From positions 138,533,001-138,597,000 of the forward strand of contig CM071596.1 in NCBI GenBank assembly GCA_036435485.1: a DNA stretch of 64,000 bases. Reading direction: 5' to 3'. Of the stretch, positions 10,631-22,000 are shown piece after piece. The stretch's first letter is position 1. Every line of letters begins with the position of its first letter. A model generated the notes under the pieces. It was not told the DNA's origin. It searched no databases and was given only the letters and a program-made list of their open reading frames with translations. The translations under genes and the position numbers were made by a program. The stretch comes from Saposhnikovia divaricata (Eukaryota; Streptophyta; Magnoliopsida; Apiales; Apiaceae).

Positions 10631-11644
10631 TCATTGGTGGCCGCCCTGGCTCACACTTACACTCGCAGATGGTTTAAACCCTACATTCCTCCCTGGTAGG
10701 GAAACCGCTCCTCGAGTAAACTTGGTTGGGGGTTTTCCTCCAGCGGATCTTCCGCCCATACTAACATGCTTTCTCTTTATCCCCCCTTTCTCTCTCTCTC
10801 TCTGCATCTGATCACTACCAGCCTCCACAATGGTTGCCTTCTGCACCAAGGTGGCATAATCTGTAATCTCTAAAGCAGCCACCCTATTCTGGATCCACTG
10901 CTTCAGCCCTTGTTGAAACCTGTTAGCTTTCTTCTCTTCCGTGTCTACAAACTCTGGCACAAATCTCGATAGCTCAGTAAATTTGGCCTCATAGTCCGCC
11001 ACTGACATATTGTTCTGTTTCAGTTCCAAAAACTTAAGTTCCATCTGGGTCTTCATGAACTTCGGGAAGTACTTCTCCAGGAATAATTGTTTGAACCTTT
11101 CCCAGGCTATGACAGCATCAGTCTCCATGTTTTTCTTGGCTTCCCACCAATAATTGGCCTCTCCCTTTAGTAGGTAAGTAGCAAAAACAGTCTTCTGAGC
11201 CTCATTGATACTCAGAATCTCAAAAGACTTTTCCATTTCTTTGATCCAGGCCCTCGCCTCAACGGGATCAGCCGATCCGTGGAACTCTGGGGGCTTAAGG
11301 GACTTAAAGGCCCTAAAGGAATTTGCCACTGAAGTGTTGTTGCCTGGTGGTGGTTGGGGGTATTGGTTCAAATTTTGCCTAAGTAGATCCATAAACTAGC
11401 CCATGGGGTTTCCGCACTGGTTCTCCCCTTCCTGTTCTACTTCAGTTTCTCCACCCTCTATTTCCCTTTCAAATTCTTCAGAGTACAGGGGTTCATCCTC
11501 TGCTCCATACTGAGAATCTTCTTGCTCATTATAGTCCTGATCTTGTTCCTCACTACTTTCACGGTTTTCCTCGTGTTGGTTGTGACTCTCTTGGTCAGTA
11601 GATTCTCGGGGGTTAGCCCTAGTGCCCATTCGTCTTGGAGGCAT
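10631..11644 (-). pseudogene. gag: Gypsy-A gag, capsid part
   Basis: It starts with an acidic, polar N-terminus of about 80 residues (Glu/Asp/Gln-rich), then an in-frame TAG, then a retrotransposon gag core typical of Ty3-gypsy. The core contains the stretch around YYWWEAKK/ANYWWEAKK and the motif AYLLKGEANYWW-like near 11150-11180. It forms the virus-like particle shell that packages element RNA. The frame ends at TGA 10631-10633 just before the zinc-knuckle region, which continues in the same frame. The ATG at 11642-11644 is the first in this frame. Confidence 0.85.
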
Positions 11645-12063
11645 TTTACAGAAAATTTGGAAAATTATACATTAGGTTCACTTACCTGTTTTAAAGGATT
11701 TTTCCTTGCACAATTCTTTACATGATTGGGTTTAAAATCCCACAGTTTTATATCTCATGGCAACTTAATCGAAAAGTAATACATATGCTAATAAACTCGT
11801 GATCACATCCCAACAAAATTGTAATGACTGAAATGGAAACAAATATATACCAGGTACCGAAAAGGTACAACATCCGAGTTACAACGATAGTTTAAAGTAC
11901 AGCCATCCTAACAACAACAACAAGTCAAAAGTGAAATACGCTGTCTATCTGTCTAGTCTGCAAAAAGGGAAAACAAGTACAAGAAAACCATCCCTACAAA
12001 AGTCGGCACTACTATGTCCGTACATGACTAGACAACTAGACAACTGCATCACTACATCTGAAA
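11645..12063 (-). other. Noncoding spacer between ORF0 and gag
   Basis: No ORF is supported. On the minus strand a consensus splice donor, CAG|GTAAGT, lies at about 11680-11688, some 40 bases upstream of the gag ATG. Whether it is used is unknown; it is worth noting because the upstream ORF0 would otherwise hinder gag translation. Confidence 0.4.
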
Positions 12064-12906
12064 TCAGCCGCCACGACGAAACATCCTCCGAACCCTCCCC
12101 ATGGCGATGCGGAAAACCTCCTCAGCCTCTGCTCTGTCTACCCTACCATGCCCATCAGTAGGCAACTGTCGCACCCTCACCCGAGCCCTCAGCTCGATGC
12201 GGGTCACAGCCCTATACCCAACTCTGTCAATGATAGTCCTCCTGCCCTGCAACCTCATCCGGGCGGCTCTCTCTGCTGCTAACTCACTCCTAGACTCTGC
12301 CAACCTGGCATCTGCCACAGACACCTCTCTATAAAGCCCGTTCACAATCAAGTTGTGAACACATACTGGGACTCCTCCTATCGGGGCATGAGGTGGAGTG
12401 GATGGCTCAGCTGGAGCGGCAGTCTCTGTCTGCTGGGGCTCTGGGGTAAGCTCCTCAAACTCGTCGGGGTACGGGCTCACAGGTAGTGGTGGTGGGGTAG
12501 GGGCTCTCTCAACAGGGAGGAGTGGCACAAAAAGTCCAGAACTCCCTATAGCACCAACTACTGGCTCATCTATATCTCCCTCAACACCCTCATCTACCGG
12601 CACCACCTGATCCGTGGTCATGTCAGTGTCATCTCCCAAAGTCCTGATCTCAGTCACAACCCAATAATCATCATCCTCAACCACTAACTCAGCATCCTGT
12701 CCTGTCTGGATCCCCTCCGGGTCCTCCTCCCCCTCAGTCTCAACAACATCTGTGTCAGCATCATCCTGGACCTCCTCAGGGTCCTCCTCCTCAGACTCGA
12801 TCACATCAGTATCAGCATCAACCTGGACCTCCTCAGCGTCCTCCTCCTCAGGCTCAGTATCCTCCTCAGGCAAGTGCTCATAGTATGGGTCCCTAGTCCG
12901 GAACAT
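12064..12906 (-). CDS. ORF0 of Gypsy-A, extra ORF upstream of gag, unknown function
   Basis: The frame is open from ATG 12904-12906 to TGA, giving 280 codons (an in-frame TTG at 12948 would add 14). It is the first long ORF after the primer binding site. The N-terminal half is strongly acidic, with imperfect repeats built on EEDPEEVQ-DADTDV. The middle is proline-rich (APTPPPLPVSPYP). The C-terminal quarter is arginine-rich and ends RRMFRRGG. I recognise no domain and see no membrane segment. Unlike gag-pol it has no stop, and it is GC-richer than its neighbours. Ogre and some other gypsy lineages carry an ORF upstream of gag, but I cannot assert homology. A decayed counterpart is recognisable in Gypsy-B near 24060-24240. 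Confidence 0.6.
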   Translation of the reverse strand: MFRTRDPYYEHLPEEDTEPEEEDAEEVQVDADTDVIESEEEDPEEVQDDADTDVVETEGEEDPEGIQTGQDAELVVEDDDYWVVTEIRTLGDDTDMTTDQVVPVDEGVEGDIDEPVVGAIGSSGLFVPLLPVERAPTPPPLPVSPYPDEFEELTPEPQQTETAAPAEPSTPPHAPIGGVPVCVHNLIVNGLYREVSVADARLAESRSELAAERAARMRLQGRRTIIDRVGYRAVTRIELRARVRVRQLPTDGHGRVDRAEAEEVFRIAMGRVRRMFRRGG

Positions 12907-13099
12907 GTCCTCATCATGCTGTCTCGCAGCTGCCTCCTGGGCCGACAAGTCGCTCGCCTACACAAGACGAACTATGTTACTATCATGATACTTAAAAAGT
13001 TCCCGTAAGGGTTTTACGTGAACCTGGCAAGGGTTCTTATTATATTATTGAATTTATTATTATATAACGTCGTATCATCTCTTGGGATATATAACTCTC
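12907..13099 (-). other. Leader between PBS and ORF0 of Gypsy-A
   Basis: About 190 bases contain a four-codon upstream ORF (ATG ATA GTA ACA TAG). The region is similar to the Gypsy-B leader at 24240-24383, so it is a conserved part of the family, possibly carrying the packaging signal. Confidence 0.45.
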
Positions 13100-13111
13100 G
13101 CTCTGATACCA
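13100..13111 (-). other. Primer binding site of Gypsy-A (tRNA-iMet)
   Basis: Minus-strand TGGTATCAGAGC, complementary to the 3' end of plant initiator Met-tRNA, lies four bases inside the LTR end at 13116. Confidence 0.92.
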
Positions 13112-13115
13112 TCTC

Positions 13116-13997
13116 TGTAACACCCCCAGATCCGGGGTCAGGGATCTGGTTGTTACGGTCTTACATCCATTCATAATACTTGACTTGAGTCCACAATAAA
13201 TAAATCACATGCTGTGACCCCACAATAATTACCACTCACACACACACAACAGTTATAGTCCCAGAGATGAAATTGAAATAAGTCTTACATTAAAGGGGTT
13301 ACGAATAAAAGTTATTACAATCCCAAAAGGATAACGTCATAGGTTTAAAAGTTTTGCCGTTAATTACATTAATTATACATATAGTTAAACAGGAAACAAA
13401 AGCTGTCTAACTATGCTACCTCAGCAATGGCGGCTAGCATCTCAGCGGGTAGTCCGGTGGGTCGGGTAACCTGCTTACGCCGAGTGCGCCTGACGCGAGC
13501 CATCTGTCCTAGCTGTTGTTGTGACATAATATAAATAAAGCAAGGGTGAGCGAAAGCCCACCAACAAATATATAACTGAACGATAATTTAAAACAGTTCA
13601 AAGCTATCTTTCAAACCATATGCCATGCATTTACGGAAATGATGCCAGTATAATATGAACGATGAAGTTACCAGGTAACTGAAAGTATTTGTTTGAAGAA
13701 ATATCTGCTACATCAAAGTAAGCGAGATATTCTTATTATTATTAAGAAGAGGAACTTGCAAGAAAAGGTTGCAATTCCAGTTATGACACTTTTCCAACTC
13801 TGCCAACAGTAATCATGTTGCAGGAAATAAATAAATTTGGATGATGAACCAATGATGGAGTACTCACCGCGCCCGCTGTTCCAATCTTGATGATCAGTCG
13901 AGATCGTACAGCTCAATTTAGATTTACTACCGATAGAAGGAAGAACTGACGGCTTTACTTGTATACCGCCTTACTAGCTCTCCCCGGCCAACGGTTG
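13116..13997 (-). repeat. Gypsy-A 5' LTR, piece 1 (U5 side)
   Basis: It matches 882-1760 of the 3' LTR with about 8 mismatches. It stops at GGTTG, where Gypsy-B inserted. The LTR resumes at 29455. Confidence 0.93.
13993..13997. other. Target-site duplication GGTTG, left of Gypsy-B
   Basis: GGTTG precedes LTR start TGTAACACC at 13998 and recurs at 29455-29459 directly after the other LTR end. The uninterrupted target (CCAACGGTTGGGCC) is seen near 1754-1767 in the 3' LTR of Gypsy-A. Confidence 0.95.
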
Positions 13998-16900
13998 TGT
14001 AACACCCCCAGATCCGGGTTCCGGGATCCGGTGGTTACGGTTTCCAATTCTGTCCACAACAATTGAACTTCCCTTAACATAAAATAAATTACGTCTCTAT
14101 TACCCAACACAACAATATAAAACACACCCGTTATAGTCCCAGAGATGAAATCAGAGTAACAATCATATTTTTATTAATCACATTATGAGTTCTTACAATC
14201 CAAAAGAATTTCAATATAAATACATACTCTTTGCCATCCATTTACATAAGTCATACTAGACTATATTCTTGGTACTGAAAGAATAAATATACCCTACCAA
14301 TAGCTTCTTCTTTAGCTCTGGTAGTCTTATAGTCCTCGCCCGCGTCGAGTGCGCCTTGCGCGAGTCATCTGGTCTAGCTGTTGTTGTGATATAATAATAA
14401 AGCAAGGGTGAGCAATAGCCCACCAACAATAACATATAACTGAACGATAATGTATAACAGTTCAAAAGTATCTTTCAAACCATATGCCATGCATTTACGG
14501 AAATGATGCCAGTATAATATGAACGATGAAGTTACAAGGTAACTTAAAGTATTTGTTTGTAGAAATATCTGCTACATCAAAGTAAGCGAGATATTCTTAT
14601 TGTTATTAAGAAGAGGAACTTGCAAGAAAAGGTTGCAACTCCAGTTATGACACTTTTCCAATTCTGCCAACAGTAATCATGTTGCAGGAAATAAATAAAT
14701 TTGGATGATGAACCAATGATGGAGTATTCACCGCGCCCGCTGTTCCAATCTTGATGATCAGTCGAGATCGTACAGCTCAATTTAGATTTACTACCGGTAG
14801 AAGGAAGAACTGACGGCTTTACTTGTATACCGCCATGCTAGCTCTCCCCGGCCAACGGTTGGGCCAAGGGGATGGACCGGCGCTACTCGGCCTCTTACAC
14901 GACTCCTAGTTCAAATAGAATTCATGATTCTGAATATAACGTTCGTCCCCCTTTCCCCAAGTATAATACTTGTTGATAAGACTCCACAAAGTAGTCGTAT
15001 CTAGTTGGAAAGGAAAATTTACCAATAACTCCCAACCTATTACTTGGTAACGGATATCAACTTGTTCCAGTAATCTTACCCCTCGAAAGATGAGAAGGTA
15101 AACAACGACTTAATAAGTCAACAGCACCCGAGTTGCGGGTGAAGGGAATACTTTATGACCGGGAAGTCGACAAGATAAATAACATTTTTCCAAGTAAGGT
15201 TCCCTTATTATTAAGAAGATAGACTCAAAGATGAATGATGTCTGGGAACCTTTCTTGATATAAGATTAATAATAATATGACTTCGAAATATTTTCTGTAA
15301 TAATCGAAGAAGATAAACCTTATCGAGGTTATTCTAAGTATGGAATAAATATTCAAGGAATATTTATTGAATTAAAATATTTTACAGAATATTTGGGAAT
15401 ATGAAAGAATATCTTTAATCAGAGTATTTCTCAAAATAATCCCTGAAGAGATATCAGGGGAATATTTATTGAATAAATAAATATTTAAATGAATATTCAA
15501 AACAATATTCATTAATTAATAAGACCTGAAAAGAATATTTAAGGTAATAATCATAATTCATTAGGAAATTTAAATGAATATTCAAAAGTAATATTCATTG
15601 AATGAATAATATCCTAAATGAATATCAAGTAATATTCATTTAGTAATCCAAGCCTTAAGGAATATTCGAGATAATATTCGATAATTAAATCAAGCTTCAG
15701 ATGAATATTAAAATAATATTCATCAAGTATTTAATATCTTAAATGAATATTCAAAAGTAATATTTATGTAATAAAATAATAATCTAAAAGAATATCCAAA
15801 ATAATATTCATTTAATAGTCTCATCTTTAGAAGAATATTCGAAATAATAGTCGATAATCAATTCGACTCTGAATGAATATTGAGAAATATTATTCGTTGA
15901 ATAGTTACGTTCAAATAATTATTTGAAGTAAGGATCGCTAAAATAATTAGTCTCGAACGAATATTCAAATAATATTCGTCGCCCAAATAATAGAAAATAT
16001 TTACTTAAATATTTTCTTCCGAGGTAATCTCGATATATCAAGGAATATTGACTCCCGGTCTATTTTTGATTAATAAGATATATACGCCCTTCTATGAGGG
16101 TCTTACAATAACCGGCTTATAACTGATATATAACTATCTAGCTTATAAGCCAACAATAACATTCAGGGAACAAGTATATCAATTCAACTTGAAAGTAGGC
16201 ATGCATGCAATGGCATATGTATATCAGCAATCATATATATATATTATTCAATCACAACAACAGCCTAAAAGAAGGGAATTGAAACTTGCCTGGTAGTCGA
16301 GTACGGTAAGGGGTAGTGGTAGCGGGTCCCGGTTCAGCTTGGTGATCTATAAATAGCCAAGGCATTCGGGATTAATCACTTAACATATTAAAAGTTAAGT
16401 TATACTTAATTCGAAACTCGTTCTCGAGTTATCTCGTTATACCCCTTTTAGTGGATTACTTTTATCACTGATCCGACCCGACATTCGTTCGTTAATACGA
16501 CATGTCATTGTACTTATACTTGGGACATACTTAAGTCATATGAGTTCTAAAGTCGATCGTTACGAATCAATACTATACTCCGAGTCTTATCGTTCGTTTT
16601 CTAAGCGTTTTACCAAGGTTATAACCAAGCGGGTTTTTAGGGGTTCGTTCGCGTTTAACCTCGACTCGAACATTTTTAATAAATCGAAAAATGATCCTTT
16701 TGACATACAGTTTTCTTTCATGCCTTCCTTTTTACCTCTAGTATTTATTTACCAAGGTTCGCCATGACGTTACATAGTTTACGAGGGTTCAATTACAGTT
16801 ACGAACTTTCGTTTACGGATTCGAACTACTTTTAGTAATTTGGTCATAAATCCTAAACCGTAAGTCCGTTTCACGTGATCTTTATATCAAAACGAAGCTT

Positions 16901-19052
16901 AGAACATTACCTATCCTATCATGGCAGTTAAGGTCTCTGGACAGTAAGGGTTCAACATGGAAAATGGTATACAAAACATGGTAATGCAAAATCGGGCATT
17001 ATAACGGCTGTAAATCGAACGTTCCATAAATCGTAATCAACAACCCAAGCCACACCGGGCATACCAATCATCTTACATTCATAATACTAATCTCATAAGT
17101 CCAGGAACATCATATTATATCATCATATTCATCACATCTCTTAAATCAAACAAACTAACTACATAATCATGTAAACATGCTTATAACAACATTATCACCA
17201 AAATTTATCCAAAACTCCATTAAAACTCAAATCAAAGACTAGGATTCTTGAAGTTTATACCTTCCTTGAGGTATGTATGCACTTATTAAGCCTTGTATAG
17301 TCCTTGTATAGCCTCCATGATGCTTGGATCATCAACCAAAATCAAGATTCAAGAATTTTGTTCTTGAGGTTACTATTCATCCTCCACTTTCTTGATTTTT
17401 TTGAAAATGGAAAAGGTGGTGTTTGAGGCTAAGATTTTTAGGGTATCATTTCTATGAAATATAGGATCTATGATAAATTTTTGGAGATCAAACAATGGTG
17501 GGAGCTTGGACTTTGATTCTTGAATTAGGCAAGAAGTCGAATGGAGCTTTGAAAAAGGGGGGAGGAAAGTTTTGCTTGGTTGGCTTGCTTTTTGGTGTTT
17601 TAATCTCATCCACTCTCATCCACTAGCAACATAATATCTTGCAAAAGTCACTTTATCAAAGTGGTGAGGTGTTGGATGGTAAAATGGCAAGACATGTGTT
17701 GGTTTTATGGTGGTTAGAGCTTAACTAGGTAGTTACTTGCTAAGTACTTGTTCAATCTCTAATTGTCTAGTTACTTAGCCCACTTGGTTGCTAGATATTT
17801 ATCTAGTAGCTTGCACAAGACTCTTGCTTCCTCTGCTTGTTTCTGTGTCCGGTTATTACCCGTTTCGATTGATCGTTCGTGGGAATATTTCACGGATTTC
17901 TAATTAGGGTTTACCGGGAATCCTCTTTAATATTAATACTTTCATTCTCCATCTTTCATTCTAACTTTCCAATTTATATTCCTTAAATCCATTCGTTAAA
18001 TACTTAAGGCTATCAGTGTCCAGGGAACTCTCGGAGAAAATAAAAGTGCGGTTTTTCAGAATCCGACAGCTTTTACATACACTTATTTTCCCCCTGGATC
18101 ACTAATACGAACTCGGAAATCCGTTCCGAATACTTCTTTATAGTGTCGTCTCATATTATTATATACTCCCACCACAACACTATTCATTCTGTATTCTTTA
18201 CTTGTTCTCTTAGGGTGGTACAATTGTCCGTATTCTCTTTCGATCGTTCCTTAACCTTTTTACGGAACTACTGGATTAATCGTTATCGATCTGGATGACA
18301 TGAGGGTATTCTCTTACTTGAAGTTGCCATATCTTATTCCCTTAGAAGATAGATTATTCTTACCTATGTTGTTACCCTTTAGCATTCTTCAAGACATAGA
18401 AATAATAAAGTCGAATTCCATTCATTCCTTCCAAATATCAATTATTACATTGTAGCCATAACCACTCCTCAGTGGTTTCCTACCTTCATTCTTAAATCAA
18501 ATATAATAACATCCCAAAATATCAAATCCTCAAAGTTAATATCTCAATTCTTGGGTTATAATAATATTTAATCCACTGTCCGGTCAAATATTATACCGAA
18601 AAAGAATTTGGAATTTCTGAATTCCGATCGTCTCTGCATTCACTTATTTCCTCCGCGTATTAACAATATGACTTCGAAACATCCATATCACGTCCCGTAC
18701 ATAGGGTGGCGTGAAAAGTTTTCCAACTTACAAAATCACTAATCATCCACCAAATTACTATGCACGTACAGGAAACACTATGCACGTACTCATTTCCCTT
18801 CAGGGATCCATTAGCTCCTTCCTGGATGGTAGATTATTCTTATCTAGGTTCTCAACCATCGAATTACTCTATTCTGACAATATACCAATGCATCAGGATC
18901 ATTGTCCAAAGCAATATCCATTCATTACAATCATTGTTCTTTGAAACCACCATTCATTAGAGCTGGTGACCTTGTTGTCGGAATCATTGTTCCTCATTTT
19001 ATCATTACTTAATAAAAAGTTTTAATTATATCCAAAATTTGGGGTTCTTACA
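13998..19052 (-). repeat. Gypsy-B 3' LTR
   Basis: It begins TGTAACACCCCCAGATCC and ends GGGGTTCTTACA. Much of it is close to the Gypsy-A LTR (including the palindromic array, the antisense ORF and the TATA region). The U3 tail (about 18600-19052) and the stretch near 17020-17110 resemble Gypsy-C instead. A 20-bp unit starting ACTATGCACGTAC is present one and a half times at 18757-18790. Confidence 0.93.
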
Positions 19053-19065
19053 GTCTCCCCTCCTT
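19053..19065 (-). other. Polypurine tract of Gypsy-B
   Basis: Same tract as Gypsy-A (minus-strand AAGGAGGGGAGAC), directly against the 3' LTR. Confidence 0.9.
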
Positions 19066-22000
19066 AAAAGGATTCCGTCCCGGAATCAGGTAGGAAGCAA
19101 AGAGTCGTTCTACCCTTCCTCAGCACATCTTCTAGTGCTACAATCCATACTGTATCCTTTTTCCATCAACGTTGCTACTTTTCGTACAACTCACTATCCG
19201 GGTTATACTCTTACTCAGTCTTATCCTTATTGATACCTGCAGTAACATTGGTATCACTATCACCCTACGATTCGGAGGTAACCTCGCTCGTACTGTGCAT
19301 TTCCTGATCGCTTTAATCTTCGCAATCTCGATCAATATAGCGAAGTGGAAAGATTTATTGAGAGATCACTATGATCAATTGAACATTTGTTATATTGCAT
19401 AGTTAGTACAGAAGGGGGCCAGCCTTTAGTACTTGACAAGCAATTAAACAAGTCATGGCATTCCACTTAGACTTCTATCACATAGACAGATAGTCACGTA
19501 GCAGTACCTCCCCTCCTAAAAGGGTTGTTCTTCTCAATTCATAAAGAAGATGAATAAGAGAGAAGAAGAGAAAAGAGTTCTAAAGGATTATAGAAAACTT
19601 TCATGATTGTAGAATATCATACTCAGAATTTACCTCTGAACTATAGAGGTTTATCAAAGAAGAAATTACTCATAATTATATCCAATACTATTTGATCGCA
19701 ATCTCACGTGTCAACATATCTTGCTGCTTTGTCCATTATTCTATGGACAAATACTCTTGTTCAATCTTAGCGATACTCACATTCGGGAAATCTTTCAACC
19801 TTTCAGGTTAATCTTAGATTTCTCACTTGACATCATTATTACTGACATCCCATATCATGTTACTAGCTTTTTCATAACTATAATATTGACACTATCAGGT
19901 TGTCATCCTGAGAATTCATTAGAAAACCCATTCATAACATTCCTTGCTTCTCATTCCATAGTTGTTTCCCAGCCTTTTCTTTATCAATCACATCCTTCTT
20001 ATTAGCTGATTCTTACTCATTTCTATTATTTACTTTCACCTTCACCTCTTTATTGAGACACCTTTTTGCACTTGGTACCTCCTTATCGGTATTCCGTCAC
20101 ATTTATTCTATAATCATCACGTTATTCCAATTTAAACTTTTCGAAATGAATCTGGCCCGATCCCTTTAACTTAGATTCATATAATCTACTTCTGCCAACC
20201 TTGTTTCTCATCACTTGTTCTTTTCTATCCGTGGTTTTCCACAGGTTGTCTTTCGTAAGTCAGACCAGGTCGTATATCTACATGCTCGTACTCCTATCAT
20301 CTGTCGAACATCTGCATTTTACTGGCGTAGCCTGGCCACATGAAAACCTGTTATGACCGTGCTATAATTTTGGGGGTAAGGCTGGCTCGAATACCGCCGC
20401 CCGAACACTTTAAACTCTCAGGTGGCCCAATAAGTCTTGGGCTCAACCGCCCTTCCCTCCAAGTCTCATTAATTCTTTCTACGGGAATACGTTTAGCATC
20501 ACGAATTATCAACCTCATATTCTCTATCTTGTTTGTGCAGAAGTATACTAACACAAACTTGCTTGTCATTCATCAACATGCCATTTAGCTTATCAATAGC
20601 AGCACTTTCTTTATCTTTACGTTGTCATCTCCTTTCTTAGAAGAATCACCATCGCTTGTTGTTTACGTTGTGCGTTAATAGCTAACCCTACGGGTTTCAA
20701 ATCCCTTAGGGAGACAAAGTAATCATTATTCCTTATCCATAAGGAATACTTCCTGAACTTGATGTAGATATAATGTGAAGCAGATAGAATTGCAGAAGAG
20801 TTTCAAGCATCGCAGCTAGGCCCGGTTGATGAAACTATCACTTATGCATCTTCCATAAAAGACTGGAAACTTAATGGTTTACTTCATCAATTTTGTACCA
20901 TGGTCCTGGTTTGCCTCAAAACGGGACCTTCTAAGGTACGTAATATGCTTAAGACTTCATCAGGAATCGAATCTTTACTTAAACTATTATTACCTTTAAT
21001 TCTTGCACAGTCATCAGAAGGAATGTAACTTCCTCCACTCCAATATGACCTTCAAGGTCTTTCCACATATCATTTTGTTTCTTCGGTATGAACATTTATA
21101 ATTATTCCTTTATACTTAGACTGTCGGCCACCTCATTGGCCTTTCCTGATAATAATAATTTCTGGTAATCCTTGTTCCTTGGATATATTCCAATTCAAAC
21201 ATTTCTACCTCATTCCCATCTTTGTTGGGTGAAAGTATTCTCCCTTAAGTTCTGCTGATGGAGAAAAATATATTTATCAGTCTTTCTCCATAAGTCATTG
21301 CTTCCACCTACCCGTGGGAACTTTATCACGTTTATTCCCAATCCTACTTAGGATACTTCTCTTCTTAGTTCTTTCCTTATCTTAGGATAATCTCAACCTT
21401 TATAGGTTCAATCCATACTTCCTCAGGGTTTCATACATGCCTCATCTGGCATTATTGTTACGATGTCATACATCCCTTACCAAACTTCCATTTTGAAGTT
21501 CGAAATATTACCTTTTTGCTTGTAAGGTTTCATAGGCCATCCTTATCATTCCTCCAGTATTTTCTGGGTACCGGGTATATCAAAATGTCATTGATCAATA
21601 CTCTAATAATTCTATCTATGTTCTTTCCAGAACTCTTTTTAATAATCCTTACCGGTCATTGTTGCCTTAGCAAGTCCAGCTCATAACATCTGAAGTCATA
21701 ATGTCGTTATTAGGGTTAATGCCACCCCTTGTGCATTCCCTAGGGTTTGTCTTAATTTATGGATATCATATCCTTAATTCAACTGCCAAAGAATTCTTGC
21801 ATCTTATAATTGGCAATCAGATCATGTATCCTTAATAAAGGTCTCTTTTCAATCATTCTCATTTGATAATCGATCGGTGGCTTAATGCCATCCTCTTCTT
21901 TCAGATCTTGGTAATGGCAGCAAGGATGTTTTGGAAGATATTGGTCGAGTTCAACGTGAATCTCTTAGTACTTATCGTTCTTTTCAAATGTATTTGTCTT

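Larger units (their letters stand above)
6933..11644 (-). pseudogene. gag-pol: Gypsy-A gag-pol polyprotein, disrupted
   Basis: One long reading frame of about 1570 codons starts at the ATG at 11642-11644. It encodes gag with zinc knuckles, aspartic protease, RT, RNase H, integrase and a chromodomain-like C-terminus. I see five lesions: in-frame TAG at 11396-11398, TGA at 10631-10633, a one-base deletion near 9545 in the RT, TGA at 9378-9380, and TAA at 7686-7688. Three of the stops are readily explained by C-to-T changes of common codons, consistent with decay of methylated DNA; the TGA at 9378 is not. Everything else aligns without gaps, so inactivation is recent. The element could not make a full polyprotein itself. 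Confidence 0.92.

Noticed and set aside
9561..10811. Plus-strand ORFs opposite Gypsy-A gag-pol
   Set aside because: They are shadows of the minus-strand polyprotein, whose domains are clear.
18711..19402. Short plus-strand ORFs in the Gypsy-B U3 and interior
   Set aside because: Partly LTR copies and partly frame chance in decayed pol; no conserved codon pattern seen.
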